Source: CATQHP01 sp965214915
GTDB lineage: Bacteria > Acidobacteriota > Terriglobia > Bryobacterales > UBA6623
Direction: 5' to 3'
NCBI GenBank assembly: GCA_965214915.1
Contig: CBDCCP010000003.1
Span: 434,001-498,000, forward strand
DNA length: 64,000 nucleotides
Of the stretch, positions 35,244 through 42,191 are shown piece by piece. Under the pieces are notes generated by a model. That model ran no database searches. It had not been told where the DNA came from and was given only the letters and a program-made list of their open reading frames with translations. The first letter of the stretch is position 1, and each line of letters opens with the position of its first letter. Made by a program: the position numbers and the translations under genes.

Positions 35244-37640
35244 CTAGAAGAACCGCACCATGTAGGTGAAGCGCACGCCGCGGCCGATCTCCGGGGCGAG
35301 GTCTTTGATGAACGACGAGTGGTTGCGGTAAAGCCGGTCGCCGGCGTTGAAGACGTTCACCGAGAACCGGTGCGCCAGGCGCCGCCGCGCATAGGTGTAC
35401 GACGCCTTGAGATTGACCACCGCGTAACCCGGCGTGCGCGTCTCGCCGGTGAACGTCTGGTGCTGTTGACTCGCCAGAATCAACTCCGGCTCGAAGTGGA
35501 AACCGCCGGCGTTGTAGTCGAAGCCGATCTTGCCCCGCAACGGCGGGATGCGCGGCAGCGAAGTATTCGTGTCCGTGTCCTGGGCATCGACGAAATCCAT
35601 GCCCAGATTCAGCCACAGGCCGGGGAACAGGCCGATGTTCGTGTTCGCCTCCGCGCCCGTGAAGCGCGCGTTGCGCTGCGTGTACTCGAGCACCTGCAGT
35701 TCGTCCTCTTCCTCGCCGGAGGCGAAGGGAAAGATGAAGTTGCTGAAGCCGTAGTGGAACAGGTTGACCTCGCCGCGCAGGCGGCCTTCGTTGTGGCGCA
35801 GCGACAGATCGACGCCGTTGCCGCGCTCGGCGTCCAGGCTCGGACCGCCGATCTCGAAGGCCAGATTCCCCGCGTGCGGGCCGTAGTTGTACAGCTCTTC
35901 GAGCGCCGGCGCGCGGTAGCTGTGCGCGTAGTTCGCCACGAAGGCGCCGCCGCGCCACAGGTCGGCGTGCAGGCCGAGCGCCGCCGAGCCGCCGGTGAAG
36001 GTCCGCTCGACCGCGTCGGGGACCTCTTCTTCGTGGTGCTCCTCCTCTTCTTCTTCGCCTTCTTCATGGCCTTCTTCTTCGTGTTCGTGCTCCCCGCCGC
36101 GCTCGGCGAACGCCGGGTTGTAGCGCTGCGTCTCGATGCGGCCGCCGAACTGGAGCTTCACCCGCTCGAAGTCCAGCTCCTCCAGCGCGAAGAAGGCGAG
36201 TCCTTTTTGATCGATCGGCGGCGACAGGGCCTCCTCGCCGGCTGCGGCATAGGCGCGGTCGATGCCCCAGAAGCCGAACCGGCCGCTCAGCGGACCCCGC
36301 CGGCCTTGCTCGAACACGCCGCGGTAGATGAACTGGTCGTTGCGGAAGGCCGTTCCGATCGCTTGCTCGCCGTCCTCGAAGAACTCGACCTCGTCGTGCT
36401 CCCAATCGACGTAGCTCAATTTCATGACGAAGCTCTCGAGCGCCGGGCCGAGGTTGTTCAAACCCCAGTTGAAGCGGTAGCTTTGGCGGCGCGTGTCGAG
36501 CGTGATCCGCTCGATCTCTTCCTCGTGCTCCTCTTCCTCCTCCTCTTCTTCGCCTTCTTCATGGCCTTCTTCTTCGTGCTCGTCCTCTTCGTGGTGGTGG
36601 CCGTGGAATTCCTGGACGAAGGGCACGCCGTAGCTGCCGTTATCGACCTTGACATCGAAGCTGAAAAAGCTCTTGCCGCCGAAGCGGCCGAAGCCGCCGC
36701 TGCCGTTGCTGTTGTCCGTCCGCGAGTTGAAGATCTCGCCTTGCCCCGAAGCGGTGTAGTCGCCCGCGCGCACTCCCGCGCCCGCGCCCCAGACCATCCA
36801 TTTGCCCGTGCCGTACTCGAACCCGGCGCTGCCGCCGGCCAGCGCGTTCGTCGTGCCTGCCGACCCGGAAAGATAACCGCGCAGCCCCTGGTGCGGGTGG
36901 CGGTGCATCTCGTGATGCCGGCCGATGGCGTTGACCGTGCCGCCTATGGCGTTGCCCGAGTAGAGCAGCGTCGCCGGACCCTTGACCACTTCGAGCCGCT
37001 CGAGTTGCGCCGTGTTGACCACCTCGCCGTGGTCGCCGGACTGCGACGACAGCGTGCCCGTGCGAATGCCGTCCTCCATGACCAGCACCCGATCGCCGTC
37101 GAAGCCGCGGATGATCGGCCGCGAAGCGCCGGGGCCGAAGCTGCGCTTGGCAATCCCCGTGCCCACCTTGTGGTCGAGCGCCTCGCCGAGCGAGACGTCA
37201 CGCGACAAGCTCAACTGTTGCGCGTTGAAGGAGTCCACGCTGCCGAACGATTCGAAGGCGGTTTCCTGCTTTTCGCTCGCGGTTACGGTGATCTCTTCGT
37301 GCAAAGAGGTCAAGGCAAGCGTGAAGTCGGCGGTCGCCGTACCGCCGGCGCGAACCTCGACCGTCTTGGCCGCCTCGGTGAAAACGCTGTCGAGATGGGC
37401 GACGAGATGGTAGCGGCCCGGGGGCACCCGGTCGAATGCGTAGGAGCCGTCATCGGCGCTCAGCGCGCTGCGCCCGAGCTCGACGATCAGCACGACGGCC
37501 CCGTGCAGCGGGCCGCCGGTTTCTTTCATCGCTACCGTGCCGCTCACGCGGCCGTTCGACTGCGCCGCGGCCGAGACGGCCGCGAGAGCCGCCAAGGCGG
37601 CGATAGACGGGAAAAGACGCACGGACCTCATGTATTGCAT
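35244..37640 (-). CDS. TonB-dependent receptor with His/Glu-rich loops (ZnuD-like), copy 2
   Basis: A 798-residue paralogue of the preceding receptor, nearly identical in plug and barrel. It has a normal signal peptide (LFPSIAALAALAAVSAAAQ), the same regulatory-like domain and plug, and the same C-terminus (GVRFTYMVRFF). Its two acidic-His loops (about 36505-36600 and 36025-36095) have more Glu and fewer His than copy 1 and differ in length, consistent with slippage in CTT/CTC-type codon runs. ATG 37640 has GAGGA five bases upstream. The tandem pair lies downstream of glpD on the same strand. The metal-uptake role is inferred from the loops. Confidence 0.88.
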   Translation of the reverse strand: MQYMRSVRLFPSIAALAALAAVSAAAQSNGRVSGTVAMKETGGPLHGAVVLIVELGRSALSADDGSYAFDRVPPGRYHLVAHLDSVFTEAAKTVEVRAGGTATADFTLALTSLHEEITVTASEKQETAFESFGSVDSFNAQQLSLSRDVSLGEALDHKVGTGIAKRSFGPGASRPIIRGFDGDRVLVMEDGIRTGTLSSQSGDHGEVVNTAQLERLEVVKGPATLLYSGNAIGGTVNAIGRHHEMHRHPHQGLRGYLSGSAGTTNALAGGSAGFEYGTGKWMVWGAGAGVRAGDYTASGQGEIFNSRTDNSNGSGGFGRFGGKSFFSFDVKVDNGSYGVPFVQEFHGHHHEEDEHEEEGHEEGEEEEEEEEHEEEIERITLDTRRQSYRFNWGLNNLGPALESFVMKLSYVDWEHDEVEFFEDGEQAIGTAFRNDQFIYRGVFEQGRRGPLSGRFGFWGIDRAYAAAGEEALSPPIDQKGLAFFALEELDFERVKLQFGGRIETQRYNPAFAERGGEHEHEEEGHEEGEEEEEEHHEEEVPDAVERTFTGGSAALGLHADLWRGGAFVANYAHSYRAPALEELYNYGPHAGNLAFEIGGPSLDAERGNGVDLSLRHNEGRLRGEVNLFHYGFSNFIFPFASGEEEDELQVLEYTQRNARFTGAEANTNIGLFPGLWLNLGMDFVDAQDTDTNTSLPRIPPLRGKIGFDYNAGGFHFEPELILASQQHQTFTGETRTPGYAVVNLKASYTYARRRLAHRFSVNVFNAGDRLYRNHSSFIKDLAPEIGRGVRFTYMVRFF

Positions 37641-37726
37641 ACATCCTCATCTTGGGTCCGGTACATCCGCGGACAAAGTGCAAAATCGCGGGCGGATACG
37701 GAAGCGGCGGCGAACGGGACAAAAAA

Positions 37727-39355
37727 CTAAGTCCGGCGGGTTCCCGCCGCCGTAGGCGAAAGCCGGCGGTCCGGCGCGAGAGCGTTGCCCAACTCGTCTT
37801 CAAACGCGGCGAGGGCGTTTTCGGTTGCGGCGCGGTCCCAACCCAAAACGGCCGCCGCGACCGCTGCCGCCGCGCGCGCCCATGCGGGTTCGTAGTTCCG
37901 CTCGAAGGCCAGGCCCGTCCGCCGCAAGAGGATATCGCCGAGCGTGCGGGCCTTCTCGCAGCGTACGGCGAATTCGATCTGCCCGCGCACGGCCGGGCAG
38001 CCGGCGGCCAACGGCGCCGAGCGCTCGGGCCGGGCGCGGATGAAGGCCCGCAGCCGCGGCGCGCGCGGGCCGTAAACGGCGGCAAGACCGGCATCGGGCT
38101 CGTCCAACGCGACGGCTTCGGGAATGCCGGGGTCGTTCGGAGGCGGAGCGCCGAGCTTGGCGGCGGCTAGCCGCAGCGTGTCCCAGGCAAACGACCGCGC
38201 CGTCGTCAGCTTGCCGCCGAGCATCGTCAGCAAGCCTTGCACGCCGTCTTCGCTTTCGTGATCGTAAAGCGCATGATCGCGGGAAGCGGCATTCATGTTC
38301 CCGCCGGTTACGCGCAGTAACGGCCGCGAGCCGCAATAGGCGTAGAGCACGGATTCGCGGCCGGCGTCCGCACGCGGGAACAGGCCGTTCATTTCGCTGA
38401 GCAGATATTCGATCTCAGCCTCGGTCGGCATCGTGCGGTCCGGGTTGCCGGCAAACGGCGTCTCGGTTGTCCCCACGAGATAAAGACCCCGCCAGGGAAC
38501 GATAAAAAACGGCCGGCCGTCGGCGCGCGCTTCGTGATAAACGGCGTGCCGGGGAGCGCCCGCGAACGGCGGCAGCACGATATGCGCCCCGTTCAAGAGG
38601 GTCAGCAGGGGTTCCCGCCTTGCCCCGGGCAGCAAGCGGAGCACGCGGTCGACCCAGGCGCCGGCGGCGTTGACGACCAACCGCGCGCGGAGTTCCTCTG
38701 CGCCGTCGGGGCCTGCGACCCGCACCCCGACGACCCGCTCATCTTCGACCAAAAACCCCGTGACGGCCGTATGGTTGCGAACCGTTGCGCCGGCTTCCTC
38801 GGCTTGCAGCGCCATCTCCAGCGCCAGACGTTCGGGGTAAACAGCTTGGCAGTCGTAATAGACGAAGCCTCCGCGAAGGTCTTCGGCGGCGAGTCCGGGC
38901 TCGGCTTGGCGAACATCCTTGGCGCTCAAGCGGCGATGCCTCGGCAAAACGGCGCCGCCCGCCAAGAAGCCGTACATCTCGAGGCCGGCGGCGATGTACC
39001 ACGGCGGGCGCGAATCGCCGCCGTAAACCGGAATCAGGAAGGGCTGGGGAACGATCTGCCCCGGAAATTCCCGCAGCAGGATCTTGCGGTCGCGCAGCGA
39101 TTCGCGCACCAGGCGGAAGCGGAACGATTCCAGATAGCGCAGGCCGCCGTGAATGAGGCGCGTCGAGCGGCTGGTGACGCCGCAGCCGAAATCGTTCTTC
39201 TCGACGAGCGTGACGCGGAACCCGCTCCAGGCCGCCAAGCGCGCCAGCGCGCAGCCGTTGACGCCGCCGCCAACGATCACGATATCGTCGCTGGCGCCGC
39301 TTCCCAACTTCCAATCTATCAGCCGGCGCCGCCACGATCCGGAAGCCCGCGGCAA
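37727..39355 (-). CDS. glpD: Aerobic glycerol-3-phosphate dehydrogenase
   Basis: A 542-residue FAD enzyme that oxidises glycerol-3-phosphate to DHAP and feeds electrons to quinone at the membrane. The dinucleotide fold IVIVGGGVNGCALARLAAWS, FGCGVTSRSTRLIHGGLRYL, GTTETPFAGNPD and LLTMLGGKLTTARSFA are GlpD hallmarks; a C-terminal helical cap is present. The likely start is a TTG at 39355, with an alternative closer to the FAD motif. glpF and glpK are not nearby. It is transcribed towards the His-rich receptors with 86 bases between. Confidence 0.93.
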   Translation of the reverse strand: MPRASGSWRRRLIDWKLGSGASDDIVIVGGGVNGCALARLAAWSGFRVTLVEKNDFGCGVTSRSTRLIHGGLRYLESFRFRLVRESLRDRKILLREFPGQIVPQPFLIPVYGGDSRPPWYIAAGLEMYGFLAGGAVLPRHRRLSAKDVRQAEPGLAAEDLRGGFVYYDCQAVYPERLALEMALQAEEAGATVRNHTAVTGFLVEDERVVGVRVAGPDGAEELRARLVVNAAGAWVDRVLRLLPGARREPLLTLLNGAHIVLPPFAGAPRHAVYHEARADGRPFFIVPWRGLYLVGTTETPFAGNPDRTMPTEAEIEYLLSEMNGLFPRADAGRESVLYAYCGSRPLLRVTGGNMNAASRDHALYDHESEDGVQGLLTMLGGKLTTARSFAWDTLRLAAAKLGAPPPNDPGIPEAVALDEPDAGLAAVYGPRAPRLRAFIRARPERSAPLAAGCPAVRGQIEFAVRCEKARTLGDILLRRTGLAFERNYEPAWARAAAAVAAAVLGWDRAATENALAAFEDELGNALAPDRRLSPTAAGTRRT

Positions 39356-39575
39356 AAGTCACGCCGGCGGCGTTACGCGCCCCGAGGATTCAATATCGGG
39401 CAGACGGCAAGGGCGCGCAACTCTTTGGGCGCCGCCGGCGCGCCGAGGCCTTCCCACACCGCGAGATGCGGGAAAGCGGGTAGAGCTGCACGGCAGGACC
39501 TGAGCGAGGCCGGCGCCTTGGCGTACGGACCAACGACGCGCACGAGACGCGACGGTTTCCGGCAGCGTCAGCTAA

Positions 39576-39976
39576 TCAGAGTCCCTCGATTGTCCAGTTC
39601 CCGTTCCCGCCCCCGAAAGCGCTCTCATCCCCGTTGGCGTTGTTCTCCGTTACCAGGAACATGCCAATGGCCAGGCGGCCCCGGCCGTTGTGGGCGGCGA
39701 TGTTGGAGGAATGGGTCCCGGCGAAGCTCTGGCCAGCGGGAATTACAAGTTGTGCCGTCCCATCCGCGTTGACGCTGAAGGTGCCGTTGAGGGCTGTGCA
39801 GGACCCGCCACTCCCGTACACCTGGCCCACGGCGCAAGAGGCTCCTGTGTTGCTGGTGATTTGCGCCTGGGCGCGGCGCGGCGACATCAAGGCGTACAGG
39901 GCCGCGGGCGTCGCCAAGGCCAGCGGGCCGTACTTTTCAATGAACTGCCGCCGCGCGGCGTCTCGGACGGGGTCAT
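39576..39976 (-). pseudogene. Small Tat-signal-like exported protein, apparent frameshift near the start
   Basis: The downstream frame reads ARRQFIEKYGPLALATPAAL (twin-arginine motif and hydrophobic core), AQA cleavage site, then about 95 residues rich in Gly/Asn/Thr with two Cys. It has no start of its own near there. A well-placed ATG at 39976 (MTPSETP) with GGAGGGGAATATC in front is in a different frame. Removing one CG pair from the CGCGCGG run just downstream (about 39950) would join them as MTPSETPRRQFIEKYG. The family is unknown. It may be a recent frameshift or an error. Confidence 0.6.
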
Positions 39977-40210
39977 GATATTCCCCTCCTCGGGGAGGGT
40001 AGATTTCGTTTTGTTTGCGCACCGACTTACTCGTTGTCCTTTCTCTCTCGTGTTCGGCGCCGGGACTACCGTCGTCAACCGGCGCAACCGCCCGATAAGA
40101 GAAGCATAGCAAGTTTCGGCAGTCGACATTTGCAGTTATAGGCCGGCGATCAACAGCCACTCCGCCCATTTCAGGGATTTAACAATACTTTTACATTTTT
40201 ACGACGCTTA

Positions 40211-40307
40211 CAGTTGTAGGCCGGGGTGACCAAGCTCCGTTCTGCGGAAACCTTCTCCAGCGCGCTACAGGAATGCCTACGATGTTGAACCGGTTGACTA
40301 CCATTAG
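40211..40307 (+). pseudogene. HigB-like toxin remnant (C-terminal end)
   Basis: Only the last residues are recognisable: RNAYDVEPVDYH followed by a stop at 40305-40307, the typical HigB/RelE-superfamily ending. Upstream sequence no longer gives a matching open frame. It sits 15 bases before the higA-like remnant, in the usual higBA order. Confidence 0.5.
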
Positions 40308-40322
40308 GAAGGGGACGGAACA

Positions 40323-40786
40323 ATGATTATCGGAACCAGCGAGAACGCCTACATGGCGCTCAATCCACTGCATCCCGGCAGGTTGTTGAAGCATGGCTAC
40401 GTCGACGCAGATCCCGATTTCCCGGAAGATCGGCCGGGAATGACGGTCGGGACGCCACGGCCAAGATCGGGGTTAGCCGCGTCAACCTCTCCCGCGTTCT
40501 GAACGAACGCGGCCCGGTAACTATCGACTTGGCCTTGAAGCTCGAAGCCGGCGGATGGGGAACCGCCGATTTATGGCTACGACTACAAACCCGTTGGGAC
40601 TTGGCCCAAGCCCGCAAGCGCCGGAATCGGCCCCGCGCCGAAGCGCCCGCCGTCCTCGAAGAGAAACGTTTGCTTTGCATGCGCAATCCGCCGAACGGCG
40701 CGCAATCTCCCGTTATGAGCAGCCCTCGATTACCGCCCGAACGATTGCCGCGTCTCGGTCCCATGCTTCGCACCGCCGCGCCTTGA
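40323..40786 (+). pseudogene. higA: HigA-like XRE antitoxin, frameshifted
   Basis: From ATG 40323 or 40353 the frame reads MALNPLHPGRLLKHGYVDAD, the standard HigA start, but soon closes. After a break at about 40435-40455 another frame continues the helix-turn-helix domain: KIGVSRVNLSRVLNERGPVT, DLALKLEAGGWGTADLWLRL, and on to 40786. A good SD (GGAAGGGG) precedes ATG 40323. With higB also degraded, the module is dead, unless the 3' frame is translated alone. Confidence 0.8.
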
Positions 40787-40965
40787 TCTGTAGCGTTTGG
40801 CGCTTCCGTTGCAACTCCGGAGAGTGGTCGTAAGGCCGGTTTCGGGCGTTCGGCGACCAGCCCGCCCGATAACGTTCAAGCGAATATCTCGTCCCGTTCG
40901 TCGTCTCTTCGCTTTGTATCGAGATTTGTAACGAGGGTCTTGCCGGCGCGGGAGGCGGAAGACGA

Positions 40966-41177
40966 TCCAGCGAACGTTTGCGGATTTGGAATACGAAGCG
41001 AAGAAACGGCGGACGAGACAAGAGAAGTTTCCGGCGCGGATGGAGGAGCGTCCGTTTTCATATGTGAAGCGGCGCTTTTTGGCTAAACCAAGGCGCCTAT
41101 CGCGGTTTAACCAAGAACAAGGAACGGATCGGCCTGCTGTTGGGCTTCGCCAATCTGCCGATCGCCGGGCGCGAGGG
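40966..41177 (+). pseudogene. Internally deleted IS5-family transposase remnant
   Basis: The 5' part encodes FADLEYEAKKRRTRQEKFPA followed by RMEE, matching the first 25 or so residues of the intact transposase at 62671-63621. It then jumps directly to PFSYVKRRF and a degraded copy of the 3' end (AKPRRLSRF; GLLLGFANLPIAGR in a shifted frame). About 730 bases of the middle are missing at about 41045. This is a relic of a related, older insertion and lies next to the dead higBA locus. Confidence 0.75.
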
Positions 41178-41291
41178 GTCGGCCAAGGTCGCCGCACTGC
41201 GGCAGGCGATGTCCAGGTCGGCAGCGGCGGCGTTAACGATTTAACCCGGATTTCCGCTCTGAAGCTTCCGGTTGGCCCGAGGCGACTGAAA

Positions 41292-42188
41292 TCACGAACC
41301 TGGCTCGCCGCAACCCACGGTGTCCCTGTGTCTCGGCGGCGGACCGGGAGCGCGCACCTCCAACCGGAGCAGGCCGCCGCACTCGCCTTCAAGAGTCAGC
41401 ACAGTGTGGGCCGCGATCTCGTCCAGGAGCTGTTCGACCATGGCCGGAACTTCCTGCAAACCCCGCGCGAACAGAGCGTTCCCGCCGGTGACCCTTGCGA
41501 ACTCGCTGATGCCGTTTTGGTAGGCCTCGTTGAGATCGTCATACTTGCGCGCCAGGTGCAGGAAGAACAGCGGGGCTTGTCCCCGCTCCAGGGCGTCAAC
41601 GATGGAGCGAATCCGCTCGAGGATCAACTCGCTGCGAAAGCGCCTGCTGAGGTCGCGCCGGTCGCTGGGGTTCACGACCGGGATCGTGTAATCGCCTCGG
41701 TAATCCTCGACCGCGCCGTCCGTCAGGAACAGGACGGCCACGCGCACCGCCGCGGCCTCCAGGGTGCGGTCGGCGATCCGCGAAGCCTGTTCGATGACAT
41801 CGAGCAGGCCGGGCGCGCCCCGCACGTCCAGCGACTCCAGCTCCGCCTTGAGCTTCTGACGTCCGCGAACCGGATCCTGCCGGACCAGCAGCCCGTCCTG
41901 GGCGGTGAGCACCCCGGCGAAGTATTTCGGGCCGAGGAGGCGCAGCTTGGCGACTATCGCTTCCCGGGCGGCGTCGGCGCGGTCCGGGAACTTCACCGTG
42001 TCCATCACCAGCAGGACGATCAAATGGTCGTCCGGCGTCTGTACCGATCGGACCGCCACGCGCTCGCCATCGAGAGTGACCTCGATCTGCTCGGTCCGCG
42101 CGTCGGTCCAAACGGGCGTCTTGAGGGCTTCGGCCGGAACGCGCGTAGTAAGTAGAAGGCAGCAGGCAAGAATCCGACCGCAGCGCAT
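41292..42188 (-). CDS. VWFA-related (TIGR03436-like) exported protein
   Basis: A 298-residue protein with a short signal peptide (RILACCLLLTTRVPAEA). LIVLLVMDTVKFPDRADAAR carries the degenerate metal-ion-adhesion-site start and VRVAVLFLTDGAVEDYRGDY the second VWFA strand, the pattern of VWFA-related proteins abundant in Acidobacteria. A Leu-rich C-terminus (HTVLTLEGECGGLLRLEVRA) may bind a partner. It starts 3 bases after the stop of the Oar-like receptor gene and is surely co-transcribed with it, so the two probably act together at the outer membrane. Confidence 0.8.
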   Translation of the reverse strand: MRCGRILACCLLLTTRVPAEALKTPVWTDARTEQIEVTLDGERVAVRSVQTPDDHLIVLLVMDTVKFPDRADAAREAIVAKLRLLGPKYFAGVLTAQDGLLVRQDPVRGRQKLKAELESLDVRGAPGLLDVIEQASRIADRTLEAAAVRVAVLFLTDGAVEDYRGDYTIPVVNPSDRRDLSRRFRSELILERIRSIVDALERGQAPLFFLHLARKYDDLNEAYQNGISEFARVTGGNALFARGLQEVPAMVEQLLDEIAAHTVLTLEGECGGLLRLEVRAPGPPPRHRDTVGCGEPGS

Positions 42189-42191
42189 GAG

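Noticed and set aside
32543..37730. Two plus-strand frames of over 800 codons with hydrophobic runs (FFVVFLFTFFVAFFFVF)
   Set aside because: The apparent membrane helices are the antisense of His/Glu-rich codons in the TonB receptors.
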